From contig CAWECP010000013.1 of assembly GCA_963807675.1 (NCBI GenBank), positions 186,001 through 250,000 on the forward strand: a DNA stretch of 64,000 bases, written 5' to 3'. The notes below the pieces were generated by a model. That model was not told the origin of the DNA. It did not search any database and saw nothing but the letters and a program-made list of their open reading frames with translations. Position numbers and translations under genes: made by a program. Below are positions 39,249 through 48,534 of this stretch, one piece after another (position 1 is the stretch's first letter; every line of letters begins with the position of its first letter). Source of the DNA: Bog-473 sp963807675 (GTDB taxonomy: Bacteria; Actinomycetota; Acidimicrobiia; Acidimicrobiales; RAAP-2).

Positions 39249-39777
39249 GTTCAGTCCTCGTCCTTCCATTCAAGGCAATCCTGTCCACCACGGCAATGCC
39301 CACGACGTCGCGCAATTGCCGGGCCATGTCCGCCCCGCCGACGTCCTCGGCCGCCACGACCAGGACGGTGTCGTCGCCCGCCACCGTGCCGACCACGCCC
39401 TCGAGACCGCTGCGGTCGAGGGCGGAGCCGACCACGTGGGCCGACCCCGGCGGCGTGCGCAGCACGACCAGGTTGGCCGAATGCGCCACCTCCACCACCC
39501 ACTCGCCCAGCACGCGCCGCAAGTGGTCCTCGGGCGCGATCTGCTGCGCCGGCAGTTCGGGGAGGGCGTAGGCGGTCTCGCCGCCCGGCAGCCGCACTTT
39601 GACCGCGCCGAGATCATCGAGGTCGCGCGACACCGTGGTCTGCGTGGCCTCCACGCCCTGCTCCGACAGCAGGGTGACCAGCTGGCCCTGGCTCGTCACG
39701 GGCTGCGCCTCGAGGAGCTTGGCGATGCGGTGTTGGCGTTGGTTCTTGGTCAGACGCCCCGGCACGTGCCCCGTCAC
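39241..39777 (-). CDS. argR: arginine repressor
   Basis: A 178-residue ArgR: winged-helix N-terminus (TKNQRQHRIAKLLEAQPVTSQGQLVTLL, EATQTTVSRDLDDLGAVKV) and a C-terminal arginine-binding, hexamerising domain (VLRTPPGSAHVVGSALD, GTVAGDDTVLVVA). It should repress this operon through the ARG box near 45111-45137 when arginine is plentiful. The start is GTG 39777, overlapping the argF stop (GTGA). Its position between argF and argG is the classic actinobacterial order. Confidence 0.93.
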   Translation of the reverse strand: MTGHVPGRLTKNQRQHRIAKLLEAQPVTSQGQLVTLLSEQGVEATQTTVSRDLDDLGAVKVRLPGGETAYALPELPAQQIAPEDHLRRVLGEWVVEVAHSANLVVLRTPPGSAHVVGSALDRSGLEGVVGTVAGDDTVLVVAAEDVGGADMARQLRDVVGIAVVDRIALNGRTRTEHA

Positions 39778-40707
39778 GCCTCTCCCCCACTCTCCACGCA
39801 CCAGGCCAGGATGCCCCGCATGGCCGTGCGCCGGTGCGCGGCCTGGCGCCACACCGCGCTGTGCGGCCCCTCCAACACGCCGTCGGTGATCTCCTCGCCC
39901 CGGTGCGCCGGCAGGCAGTGCAGCACCACGACGCCGGCCGACGCCAGATCGACCAGCGCCTCGTCGATGGTGAACCCGGCGAAGGCGGCCAGGCGGGCGG
40001 CCCGCTCCTCCTCCTGGCCCATGCTGGTCCACACGTCGGTGTAGAGCGCCGCCGCGTCCTTGGCCGCCTGGCGCGGGTCGTCCGTCACCTCGACGTGGCC
40101 GCCTCGTCCGGCTGCGTCGCCCAGGGCCCGGAGGGCCTGCACCTCCTCCGCCGGAAAGGCGTACCCGGCCGGCGACGCGATGCGGACCTCCATGCCCTCG
40201 AGCAGTGCGGCCTTGGCCAGCGAGCGGGCCATGTTGTTGGAGTCGCCGATGTATGCCAGCGTCTGCCCGCCGAGCGGCCCGAGCGTCTCGCGCAGCGTGA
40301 TGACATCGGCCACGGCCTGGCACGGGTGGGCGGCGTCGGAGAGCAGGTTGACGACGGGGACGTCGAAGCCGCTCTTCTCGAGCGCAGCCGCCATGCGCAC
40401 CAGGAGGCCGTGGTCGAAGACGCGCGCGCACACAATGCGGTGGTAGCAGCCCAGGGTGCGCGCCACGTCCTCGGCCGTCTCCCGGGTGTCGATCCCCACC
40501 TCGTCGCGCTGGATGTAGACCGGGTGCCCGCCGAGGTCGACGACGGCCATTTCGGTCGAATTGCCGCGTGCGGGCCGACGGCTTCTCGAAGACGAGCGCC
40601 ACCCCTTGGCCCTGCAGGCGGGGCGGCGGCGACGGCTCGAGGGCCAGCGCCATGACGCGGTCCCAGTCGGGCGGAGCGAGGTGGTCGATGTCGAGCAGGT
40701 TCGGCAT
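39774..40707 (-). CDS. argF: ornithine carbamoyltransferase (apparent 1-nt insertion)
   Basis: The enzyme transfers a carbamoyl group to ornithine. Starting at ATG 40707 the frame reads MPNLLDIDHLAPPDWDRVMALA and GVALVFEKPSARTR; it should continue NSTEMAVVDLGGHPVYI, but one extra base near 40564-40565 (gcggc instead of gcgc) shifts it. The remainder, from MAVVDLGGHPVYIQ to LAWCVESGGEA, is intact in the next frame with HPCQAVAD and VVLHCLPAHRG. Total length 934 nt is 3n+1. Because the rest of the operon is intact, a sequence error is likely. Confidence 0.88.
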
Positions 40708-40716
40708 GGGCCCGGT

Positions 40717-41979
40717 CTACTCCCCTCCTACTCCGGTGCCGGCGCGCGCTGCGGCGCGCACGGCGGTCAGGGCGTCCCCCAAAATGCGCAGGGCGTCATT
40801 GAGCTCGTCGTCGCGCACCAGCAACGGCGGTGCCAGGCGGACGGCGTCGGACCGCACGGCGTTGACCAGCAGCCCGTGCTCCAGGGCGAACGCGCTGGCC
40901 TCCTTGGCCACCGGTGCGTCGAGCTGAGCGGCGAGCAGCAGGCCGGCGCCGCGGACCGAGACGACACCGGGCAACGTGGCCAGCCCGGCGGTCAGGTAGG
41001 CGCCGGCCCGCTCGGCGCGGCCGCACACGTCCTCCGCCTCCATCACGGCCAGGGTGGCCCTGGCCGCGGCCAGCGCCAGCGGCTGGCCGCCGAAGGTGGA
41101 GCCGTGGTCGCCCGGCCCGAAGGCGGCGGCCACCTCGGCCCGGGCCCAGCAGGCGCCGACCGGCATGCCGTTCCCCAGCGCCTTGGCCATCGTGACCACG
41201 TCGGGCCGGAGGCCCTGGGCCTGGAAGGCGAACCAGTGCCCGGTGCGGCCGAGCCCGGTCTGCACCTCGTCGAGCATGAGCAGCGCGTTGCGCTCTGTGC
41301 ACAACTCCCGGACGGCGCCGAGGTAGTCCGAGCTCGGCACCATCACCCCGCCCTCGCCCTGCAGCGGCTCGAGCAGGACGCCGGCCACGGTGTCGGCGTC
41401 GAGCGCCTTGTCGAGCGCGGCCACGTCGTCGTAGGGCACGTGCACGAACCCCTCGGGCAGCGGCAGAAAGGGCGCCTGCTTCTCCGGTTGGCCGGTCGCG
41501 GTCAGTGTGGCCAGGGTGCGGCCGTGGAACGAGTTGTCGGCGCTGATCACGACGTGGCGGCCGCCGCCCGCCCAGCGCCGGGCCAGCTTGAGCGCGCACT
41601 CGTTGGCCTCGGCGCCCGAGTTGGCGAAGAAGACCTGCCCGCCCGCCTGGCCGGTGCCGCCGTTGATCAGCCGGTCGATGGTGCGCGCCACCTCGGGCGC
41701 CAGCGTGTTGCCGTACAGGTTCGAGACGTGGGTCAGCGTGCGGGCCTGCTCCGCCACGGCGTCGGCCACCGCCGGGTGGGCGTGGCCCAGCGACACCACG
41801 GCCAGGCCGGTGATGAAGTCGAGGTAGCTCTTGCCCGGCGCGTCGTAGAGCACCGTGCCCTGCCCGCGCACGAACGTGACCGGCGGCTCGGCGTAGGTGC
41901 GCATGAGCGCCTCGCGCCCTGGCGTCGGGTTCGGGGTCGGGGTCGAGTTGGGAGTCGGGGTCGGGGTCGGGGTCGTCAC
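40717..41979 (-). CDS. argD: acetylornithine aminotransferase
   Basis: A 420-residue PLP enzyme (class III aminotransferase) that converts N-acetylglutamate semialdehyde to N-acetylornithine. Evidence: GKSYLDFITGLAV..LGHAHPAV, FANSGAEANECALKLAR, MLDEVQTGLGRTGHWFAF and the PLP lysine in TMAKALGNGMP near 268. The start is GTG 41979, overlapping argB's stop (GTGA). The first 20 residues are a Thr-Pro repeat from (GGTCGG)-like DNA; ATG 41904 is an alternative start that would drop it. Confidence 0.95.
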   Translation of the reverse strand: MTTPTPTPTPNSTPTPNPTPGREALMRTYAEPPVTFVRGQGTVLYDAPGKSYLDFITGLAVVSLGHAHPAVADAVAEQARTLTHVSNLYGNTLAPEVARTIDRLINGGTGQAGGQVFFANSGAEANECALKLARRWAGGGRHVVISADNSFHGRTLATLTATGQPEKQAPFLPLPEGFVHVPYDDVAALDKALDADTVAGVLLEPLQGEGGVMVPSSDYLGAVRELCTERNALLMLDEVQTGLGRTGHWFAFQAQGLRPDVVTMAKALGNGMPVGACWARAEVAAAFGPGDHGSTFGGQPLALAAARATLAVMEAEDVCGRAERAGAYLTAGLATLPGVVSVRGAGLLLAAQLDAPVAKEASAFALEHGLLVNAVRSDAVRLAPPLLVRDDELNDALRILGDALTAVRAAARAGTGVGGE

Positions 41980-42911
41980 GGCATCACCATGGTGCCGACG
42001 CCGGCGTCGGTGAAGAGCTCGAGCAGCAGGGTGTGGGGCACCCGGCCGTCGAGGATGTGGGCCCGGCTCACCCCGCCCCGCACGGCACGCGCGCAGGCCT
42101 CCACCTTGGGCACCATGCCGCCCTGCACGCCGCCGCTGCGCACGATCTCGTCGACGACCTCGAGCGAGGCCTGCTGGATCACCGTGCTCGGGTCGTCGGC
42201 CACCACCCGCAGGCCCTCGATGTCGGACAGGAAGATCAGCTTCTCCGCCTGGAGCGCCTCGGCCAGCGCGCCGGCCACCGTGTCGGCGTTGATGTTGTAG
42301 GCCTGGCCCGACTCGTCGGCGCCGATGGTGGCCACGACGGGGATGAGGCCCTCGGCCACCAGGCGCTGCAGCATGGTCGGGTCGACCAACGCCACGCTGC
42401 CCACGAAGCCGAGGTCGACGTGCGTCTGGGCCGCCGTGATCAGCTTGGCGTCCTCGCCCGACATGCCGACGGCCAGCGGCCCGTGCACGTTGATGGCGGA
42501 CACGATGTCGCGGTTCACCTTGCCCACCAGCACCATGCGGGCGATGTCGAGCGTGTCGGCGTCGGTCACCCGCAAGCCGTTGCGGAACTCGGTCTCCTTG
42601 CCCAGCCGCGCCATGAGCTCGCCGATCTGCGGGCCGCCCCCGTGCACCACCACGGGCAGCATGCCGACGGCGCGCATGAGGACGACGTCCTGGGCGAACG
42701 AGGCCAGCGCGTCGGTGACCTCGCCACCGGTGTCCCCCCTGCCGTCGCCCGACGCGTGCAAGGCGTTGCCGCCGTACTTGACGACGACGATCTTGCCCCG
42801 GAAGCGCCGGATGTAGGGCAGCGCCTCGACCAGGACCGACGCCGTCTTCTCGGCGGCGGCCTTCTGGGCCCGGGTGACCTTCTGCGGAACGGAGGCGGCG
42901 TCGAACGTCAT
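41976..42911 (-). CDS. argB: acetylglutamate kinase
   Basis: A 311-residue amino-acid kinase that phosphorylates N-acetylglutamate, usually the arginine-feedback step. Motifs: VVKYGGNAL, VVHGGGPQIGELM, GLRVTDADTLDIARMVLVGKVN, and NINADTVAGALAEAL for ATP. The N-terminal helix (VPQKVTRAQKAAAEKTASVLVEALPYIRRF) is the extension found in arginine-sensitive hexameric enzymes. The start is ATG 42911, overlapping argJ's stop (ATGA). Confidence 0.95.
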   Translation of the reverse strand: MTFDAASVPQKVTRAQKAAAEKTASVLVEALPYIRRFRGKIVVVKYGGNALHASGDGRGDTGGEVTDALASFAQDVVLMRAVGMLPVVVHGGGPQIGELMARLGKETEFRNGLRVTDADTLDIARMVLVGKVNRDIVSAINVHGPLAVGMSGEDAKLITAAQTHVDLGFVGSVALVDPTMLQRLVAEGLIPVVATIGADESGQAYNINADTVAGALAEALQAEKLIFLSDIEGLRVVADDPSTVIQQASLEVVDEIVRSGGVQGGMVPKVEACARAVRGGVSRAHILDGRVPHTLLLELFTDAGVGTMVMP

Positions 42912-44077
42912 GACGTCGTCTTGTTCTCGTCGATGTAGCCGTAGCCGAGATCGGTGCCGAGCACCACCGCCTGGCCCGAGCCCAGTCCGAGGTCGCAGTC
43001 GATTTCGACGTGGCGCCCGGCCATGTGCGCCGCCACCGCCCCGGCGTCGTGCCCGGCCGCCACCCCGCCGGCGCACACCACCACGCCGCCGTAGGCCACC
43101 GAGACCCGGTCGATGTCGAAGGGCGTGCCGGCCGAGCCGAGCTCGGAGACGACCCGCCCCCAGTACGGGTCCTGACCGAACAGCGAGCACTGCACGAGCA
43201 GGGAGTCGGCCACCTGGCGGGCGGCCACGTGCGCGGCGGCGTCGCTCTCGGCCCCGCGGACGCAGACATGGGCCACCTTGGTGGCGCCCTCGGCGTCGTT
43301 CACCATCTGCTCGGCCAGGGAGCGGCAGGCCTGGGTGAGCGCCTCGGTCAGCGCACCGGGCGTGGGGCGGCCCGCCGTGCCGCTGGCCAACACCAGCACG
43401 GTGTCGTTGGTGGAGGTGCACCCGTCGACGGTGATGGCGTTGAACGAGTCGGTCACGGCCGCCGCCAACGCCCCGTAGAGGGTCTCGGCGTCCACCGCGG
43501 CGTCCGTCGTGCACACGGCGAGCATGGTGGCCATGTTGGGCGCCAGCATGGCGACGCCCTTGGCCATGCCGCCCACGGTGAAGCCGTCGCCGGCGACCAC
43601 CACCTCCTTGGGCACGGTGTCGGTCGTCATGATGGCCCGCGCCGCCCGTGCCGCGTCGTCGGCGCCGCCCGCACGCGCCTCGACGATGCCGCTCACGCGG
43701 GGCTCGATCACGTCGATCGGGAACGGGATGCCGATGAGGCCGGTCTGGCAGATGAGGACTTCCTCGGCGATGGCGCCGATCCCGTCGGCCACGACGGCGC
43801 ACAGCCGCTGCGCGGCATGGCGACCGGGCTCACCGGTGGCGGCGTTCGCGTTTCCCGACGTCAGGATCACTCCGGCCGCCCGGCCGCCGGTGGCCGAGAG
43901 GTGGGCCCGGCTGACCCGCACGGGCGCGGCAGCGGCCAGGTTGGAGGTGAACACCCCGGCGGCCGGCACAGCACGGCCGTCCGTGGTGGCGACGACCGCC
44001 ACATCGAGCGCGTCGTTGGCCTTGATCCCGGCCGATCCCCCGACGGCCACGAAACCGTCCGCTGCGGTGACACTCAT
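42908..44077 (-). CDS. argJ: glutamate N-acetyltransferase / amino-acid acetyltransferase
   Basis: A 389-residue Ntn-fold enzyme that recycles the acetyl group from acetylornithine to glutamate. It self-cleaves ahead of the nucleophilic Thr in GMAKGVAMLAPNMATML (near residue 186), and GVILTSGNANAATGEPG and DSFNAITVDGCTSTNDTVLVLASG support the call. Whether it is also a first-step acetyl-CoA enzyme cannot be seen. The start is ATG 44077, overlapping argC's stop (ATGA). Confidence 0.94.
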   Translation of the reverse strand: MSVTAADGFVAVGGSAGIKANDALDVAVVATTDGRAVPAAGVFTSNLAAAAPVRVSRAHLSATGGRAAGVILTSGNANAATGEPGRHAAQRLCAVVADGIGAIAEEVLICQTGLIGIPFPIDVIEPRVSGIVEARAGGADDAARAARAIMTTDTVPKEVVVAGDGFTVGGMAKGVAMLAPNMATMLAVCTTDAAVDAETLYGALAAAVTDSFNAITVDGCTSTNDTVLVLASGTAGRPTPGALTEALTQACRSLAEQMVNDAEGATKVAHVCVRGAESDAAAHVAARQVADSLLVQCSLFGQDPYWGRVVSELGSAGTPFDIDRVSVAYGGVVVCAGGVAAGHDAGAVAAHMAGRHVEIDCDLGLGSGQAVVLGTDLGYGYIDENKTTS

Positions 44078-45102
44078 GGGAACAACCCGGCGACGGGCAG
44101 ACCGGTGGTCTCGGGCAGGCCGCGGGCAGCGTTGGCGCACTGGATGGCCTGCCCCGACGCGCCCTTGACCAGATTGTCGAGCGCGCAGAGCGAGACGACC
44201 CAGCCCGTGCGTGCGTCGACGCGCGCCGTGACGTGGGCGGTGTTGGACCCCGCCGTGGCCTTCGTCGACGGCGGGTCGTCGGTGACGACCACGAAGGGCT
44301 CGTCGTCGTACGCCTCGTGCAGCGCGTCGAGCACGGTGGCCGTCGTCAGGGTGCCGGCGCCGGCCGTCGTGGTCGGGCGGGCGTAACAGGTGGCCAGGAT
44401 GCCGCGCACCATGGGGGCGAGGTGCGGGGTGAAGAGGACCTGGGCGCCGAGGATCTGCTCCATTTCGGGGGTGTGGCGATGGGTCAGCAGGCCGTAGGCC
44501 GTGAAGTCCTCGTCCACCGTCCCGAAGTGGAGGGACTCCTTGAGGCCGCGTCCGGCACCGGAGACACCCGAGGCGGCATCGACCACGATGCCAAAGGGCT
44601 CGACCAGGCCGGCGCGCACGAGCGGGGCCAGCGCGAGCCCGGCCGAGGTCGGGTAGCAGCCGGCGGCCGCTACCAACGTGGCGCCGGGGAGGGCCGAGCG
44701 GAAGAGCTCGGGCAGCCCGTAGACGGCGTCGGCCAGGACCTCGGGCGCGGCGTGCGCCTCGCCGTACCACTGCGGGTAGAGCTGGGCGTCGTGGAGCCGG
44801 AAGTCGGCGGCCAGGTCGACGATACAGCCGACCCCGCCCCGCAGCTCGGGCACGAACTTCTGCGACTCGCCGTGCGGCAGGGCACAAAAGACCAGGTCGA
44901 GGCCGTCGAAGGCGGCGAGGCTGGTGTCCTCGTAGACCAGGTCGGGGTAGGCGGCCCGGAGGGACGGCGTGTGCCCGCCGACGGGCAGCCCGGCGTGGGA
45001 ATGGGCGGTGGCCACCGCGACCTCGAACTGCGGATGCGCGGCGAGGAGCCGGAGCAGCTCGGCCCCGGTGTAGCCCGAGGCCCCGGCGATCCCGACTTTC
45101 AT
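44074..45102 (-). CDS. argC: N-acetyl-gamma-glutamyl-phosphate reductase
   Basis: A 342-residue NADPH-dependent reductase of acetylglutamyl phosphate. The N-terminal Rossmann motif GIAGASGYTGAELLRLL, the active-site Cys in AAGCYPTSAGLALAPL and the C-terminal HTPEMEQ...HLAPMVRGI are diagnostic. It is the first gene of the arg operon; ATG 45102 lies 8 nt after the putative ARG box. No upstream leader peptide is evident. Confidence 0.95.
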   Translation of the reverse strand: MKVGIAGASGYTGAELLRLLAAHPQFEVAVATAHSHAGLPVGGHTPSLRAAYPDLVYEDTSLAAFDGLDLVFCALPHGESQKFVPELRGGVGCIVDLAADFRLHDAQLYPQWYGEAHAAPEVLADAVYGLPELFRSALPGATLVAAAGCYPTSAGLALAPLVRAGLVEPFGIVVDAASGVSGAGRGLKESLHFGTVDEDFTAYGLLTHRHTPEMEQILGAQVLFTPHLAPMVRGILATCYARPTTTAGAGTLTTATVLDALHEAYDDEPFVVVTDDPPSTKATAGSNTAHVTARVDARTGWVVSLCALDNLVKGASGQAIQCANAARGLPETTGLPVAGLFP

Positions 45103-45110
45103 CGCATCAG

Positions 45111-45137
45111 TATACGCACAATTGCATATTCATGCGA
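45111..45137. promoter_or_regulatory. ARG box (ArgR operator) upstream of argC
   Basis: tatacgcacaattgcatattcatgcga contains TTGCATATTCATGC and TATACGCACAATTGCATA, overlapping imperfect palindromes that match known actinobacterial ARG boxes (TGCATA-rich half sites). It sits 8-35 nt ahead of the argC start, is strikingly A+T-rich against its surroundings, and the regulator is encoded in the same operon. Confidence 0.75.
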
Positions 45138-45159
45138 GGCGTCCCGGGGCCGGCACCAC

Positions 45160-46194
45160 TCAGGCATCGAGCGTCTTGTGCCAGTACCGCGAAGAGGCGG
45201 TGACCTCGAAGCCGATGGCGTCGTTCACCGCGATCATGTGCTCGTTCTCGGCGGCGTTCCACGTGTTGATCCGGCGGACGTCGGGATGGCGCTCGGCCAC
45301 CGCCCACAAGTTGGCGACCTTCACGGCGAAGCCGAGATGGTGACCGCGGTGCTCCGACATCACGAGGGTGTCGTGTTGCCAGGCGGACTCGGGGGCACCG
45401 AGCGGGACGGCGATCTCCGTGAAGGCCACGAGGCTCCCGGTCTCGTCGTGGCGGGCGGCCGTCGTCACCTTGGCCCGGTTCTGGCCCTGCAGGTTGGCTT
45501 CGAGGGCTCGGACGCGGGCGGCGTCCCATACCTCTTCATCGAGCTCGAGCTCGCCCGTCGGTACGTCGGTCGACATGCGACGCCCGAGCTCGCAGCGGTC
45601 CTCGATGTACTCGTCGGGCCAGCGGTCCCCCCAGGTGTGCAGGCTGTAGCCGAGGGGTGCGCCGTCAGGATGCTGGCGCAGAGCCCTCTCGTGAGACGGG
45701 TCGAGGGGCAGCTTGATGCAGCGGCGCACCATCTGCTGGACGACCGAGAACCCAAGGTGGCGCGCGAACGGTCCGGTGGCGTCGACGAAGTCATGGCGCA
45801 CGGGCGTCTCGTCCATGCCCGCCAACTCGGTCCGACCGTTGGCGCGGGCCAGGCGCGCCGCACCTTCGACCAGCGCGGTGCCGATCCCCTGGCGGCGCAG
45901 ATCGACGGGGACGCGCACCTCGAGCCGGGCCAGATGCCGGTTCTCGCTGCGGAACATCTTGAGGTTGGCGACACCGACGGCAGCGCGGTCACCGCTCCGG
46001 CGAGCGCGCAGACAGTGGTTCTCCTCCGGTCCATCCCGGTCGAGCGCCATGGCCCGGCGCTCCTCCCGCTGCCACCCCGGGCCCTCGGGCCAGCGCTCCA
46101 GGTCCGTCTTGTGCCAGAGCGCGAACCACTCGTCGAACGCGGCCTCATCGGTCGGGTCAATCGCGCCGACGTCGACGACCGTCACGCCGGTCAC
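45160..46194 (-). CDS. tandem GNAT acetyltransferase
   Basis: A 344-residue protein with two GNAT domains. The N-terminal domain carries the acetyl-CoA loop RRQGIGTAL near 101-109 and the C-terminal domain EHRGHHLGFAVKVANL near 283-298 and NAAENEHMIAVNDAIGFE near 312-329. The second acceptor is unknown. The neighbouring gene has the same two-domain plan and a 4-nt overlap with this one, so they are probable duplicates. Acceptors such as antibiotics or amino acids are possible. Confidence 0.85.
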   Translation of the reverse strand: MTGVTVVDVGAIDPTDEAAFDEWFALWHKTDLERWPEGPGWQREERRAMALDRDGPEENHCLRARRSGDRAAVGVANLKMFRSENRHLARLEVRVPVDLRRQGIGTALVEGAARLARANGRTELAGMDETPVRHDFVDATGPFARHLGFSVVQQMVRRCIKLPLDPSHERALRQHPDGAPLGYSLHTWGDRWPDEYIEDRCELGRRMSTDVPTGELELDEEVWDAARVRALEANLQGQNRAKVTTAARHDETGSLVAFTEIAVPLGAPESAWQHDTLVMSEHRGHHLGFAVKVANLWAVAERHPDVRRINTWNAAENEHMIAVNDAIGFEVTASSRYWHKTLDA

Positions 46195-47216
46195 GCCGGT
46201 GCCGTCAGGTGCTTCTGCCAGAACGTGCCCTCGCCGACGACCTCGAAGCCCATCATGTCGTTGACGGCGATCATGGGCGCGTTCACCGCCGCGTTGCCCG
46301 TTCGGACAACGCGCACGGCGGGCGCCCGTTCGGCCAGCACGTCGAGGTTAGCGATCTTTGTGGCGAGCCCCAGCCGGTGGCCGCGGTGCGCCGGGTGCAC
46401 CACCGTGATCATCTGCCACGACTGGTCGGGCGTGTCGTCGGCCAGGAGGATCTCGCTGAACGCGACGATGCGCCCCGACGGCACGTGCTGCGCGACCGCG
46501 ACCAGCTTGCGGGCCTCCCGGGCGGCCAGGAGCTCGTCGGCCTCGTGGACGCGCTCGGGGTCCCACGTTTCTTCTTGCCGGTCGCCATCACCAGCCGGCT
46601 CGTCGGTCGACATCACCTTGTGGAGGGTGCATTGGTCCTCCACCAGCTCGTCCGGCCAGGGTGCCTCGAACGTCAGGACCCGATAGTGGGCCGCGTCGCG
46701 GGCGTCGGCGACCACCTCGCGTAGCAGGTCGACGCGCGCCTTGTCGGCGGGAAGGCTCAAGCGTCTCGAATGCCCGGGGATCGTGGAGTCGAAGCCGACT
46801 TTTGGCGCGAAGAAGCGCGAGGCATGCGTCGGCGACTTGGCGGCTGGCACGTCAACGAGGCTGTTGAGCGTGCGGCGGCCGTCGGCCCGCGCCACCTCGT
46901 CCAGGTGCTCGACAATGGCCGTGCCGACGCCTCGGCGCCGGTGCTCCGGGTGGACGGCCACAATGATGTCGACGGCGTGCAGATTGTCCCGCTGGGGGAA
47001 CTCCATCGACCCGACGCCGAGCATCGGCCCACCGGGCTCAGCGGCGGCGAACAGTTCCCAGCGTCGACTCCGGCCCCGGAAACGGGCCACCGCCCGCGTG
47101 TCGGTCAGCGTGTACCCGACCTCGTCGGGCCACAGGTCGCGGTCACTGGACTGCAGCACGGCCGACCATGCCGCGAGCGCGGCGTCGTCATCCGGATCGA
47201 TCCGTCGTACCTCCAC
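46191..47216 (-). CDS. tandem GNAT acetyltransferase, paralogue
   Basis: About 341 residues from GTG 47216 (MEVRRIDPDDDAALAAW...). The first domain has HRRRGVGTAIVEHLD near 98-112, the second HPAHRGHRLGLATKIANLDVL and NAAVNAPMIAVNDMMGFEVVG. It shares the design and several motifs of the gene at 45160-46194 and overlaps it by 4 nt. The frame stays open to an ATG at 47294, which would add a Ser-rich stretch encoded by the GAG/GGA microsatellite; I reject that start, because the shorter form matches the paralogue's N-terminus. Confidence 0.82.
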   Translation of the reverse strand: MEVRRIDPDDDAALAAWSAVLQSSDRDLWPDEVGYTLTDTRAVARFRGRSRRWELFAAAEPGGPMLGVGSMEFPQRDNLHAVDIIVAVHPEHRRRGVGTAIVEHLDEVARADGRRTLNSLVDVPAAKSPTHASRFFAPKVGFDSTIPGHSRRLSLPADKARVDLLREVVADARDAAHYRVLTFEAPWPDELVEDQCTLHKVMSTDEPAGDGDRQEETWDPERVHEADELLAAREARKLVAVAQHVPSGRIVAFSEILLADDTPDQSWQMITVVHPAHRGHRLGLATKIANLDVLAERAPAVRVVRTGNAAVNAPMIAVNDMMGFEVVGEGTFWQKHLTAPA

Positions 47217-47250
47217 CCGACCACGATGCCACGGCCCGAGCGGTGCTGCG

Positions 47251-47280
47251 GAGGAGGAGGAGGAGGAGGAGGAGGAGGAG
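47251..47280. repeat. (GAG)10 trinucleotide microsatellite
   Basis: Ten perfect copies of gag at the 5' side of the GNAT gene. On the gene strand it reads CTC repeats that would encode Ser/Leu runs if the upstream start were used. Such arrays change length easily. Confidence 0.95.
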
Positions 47281-47381
47281 AGGATCGCGGCCACGGCGTC
47301 CCCAATGGTCGCTCCGTGACCTCTCAGAACCCGGTGACATCCCGACAGACCACGACGGCCCGGCGACGATCTTGGGGTTCC

Positions 47382-48389
47382 TTACGCCGTGACCGTCGCC
47401 ACGGCCTCCGCCAGGAGAGTGACCGAGCGCAAACGACCTTCGATCGACGTGGATTGGTGGATCGTGATCAGCTCGTCCGCGCCGGTGGACAGGGCGAAGT
47501 CGTCGAGGTAGTCGCTCACCTCTCGCGGCGTGCCTGCCGCGGTGTAGGTCAGCATGTGATCCACCTGCGCCGCAGCACCGGCTGCCAGCAGTTGATCGGC
47601 CTGCTCGTCGGTTGCGTCGTGGTGTTGCACACCTCGCTGGCGCCCGTAGAGGCTCACGGCTCGGAGCCGCCGGATGCCCTGGAGCTGCTGACGGGCCTCG
47701 GCGGTCGTGTCGGCGGCGATCACGTTGACCCCGGCGATCAGGTAGGGCCTCTCCAGCTGCTCGGAGGGACGAAACTCGTCGCGATAGAGCTTTACCGCGG
47801 CGTCGAGCTCAGCTGGCGCGAAGTGCGAGGCGAAGGCGTACGGCAACCCGAACGCCGCGGCCAGTTTGGCGCCGAAGAGCGACGACCCCAAGATGTAGAG
47901 CGGGACGTAGGAGCCTTTGCCCGGGACGGCATCCACGCCCGGCACCAGGCTGTTGTCGCCGAGGTAGCCCTGCAGCTCGAGGACGTCCTGAGGGAAGTTG
48001 TCGGCCGAGCGCGGGTCCCGGCGCAACGCGTACATCGTGTTCTGGTCCGATCCCGGCGCCCGACCCAGGCCGAGGTCGATCCGATTCGGGTACATGGCCG
48101 CCAACGAGCCGAATTGTTCGGCGATGACCAGCGGTGCGTGATTGGGCAACATGACGCCGCCCGCGCCGAGTCGGATCGTCCTCGTCTGCGCTCCGACGTG
48201 CGCGATGAGCACGCTGGTGGCCGACGAGGCGATGCTCGCGATGTTGTGGTGTTCGGCGTACCAGACCCGTTCGTAGCCGGCCTCCTCCGCCCTTCGTGCC
48301 AACTCGACGCTGGCGGCGAAGCTCTCGCCGGCGGTCTGGCCCCGCCTGATCGGCGCCAGGTCCAGGATGGAAAGCCTGAGCTTTGTCAA
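47382..48389 (-). CDS. LLM-class flavin-dependent oxidoreductase
   Basis: A 335-residue luciferase-like monooxygenase fold (F420 or FMN). The start is TTG 48389 with a strong site (gaggtga) 5 nt upstream; the protein begins LTKLRLSILDLAPI, as usual for this subfamily. Other marks are RVWYAEHHNIASIASSATSVLIAHV, GGVMLPNHAPLVIAEQFG, RIDLGLGRAPGSDQNTMYAL and PLYILGSS. The gene is upstream-framed to 48521 but those residues show no conservation. The substrate is unknown. Confidence 0.87.
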   Translation of the reverse strand: MTKLRLSILDLAPIRRGQTAGESFAASVELARRAEEAGYERVWYAEHHNIASIASSATSVLIAHVGAQTRTIRLGAGGVMLPNHAPLVIAEQFGSLAAMYPNRIDLGLGRAPGSDQNTMYALRRDPRSADNFPQDVLELQGYLGDNSLVPGVDAVPGKGSYVPLYILGSSLFGAKLAAAFGLPYAFASHFAPAELDAAVKLYRDEFRPSEQLERPYLIAGVNVIAADTTAEARQQLQGIRRLRAVSLYGRQRGVQHHDATDEQADQLLAAGAAAQVDHMLTYTAAGTPREVSDYLDDFALSTGADELITIHQSTSIEGRLRSVTLLAEAVATVTA

Positions 48390-48534
48390 AGATTCACCTC
48401 GCTCGACGGCACCTCCTGCTTTGTCGAACCCCCGGGTGGATGAATCGATTCCCGCGACGCACGAAGGTGGTTCGCTTCGGACCGGGGCGAACGTGCACAG
48501 ACTGGCTACGAGGCGTCGCACCGGACGACCCCTG

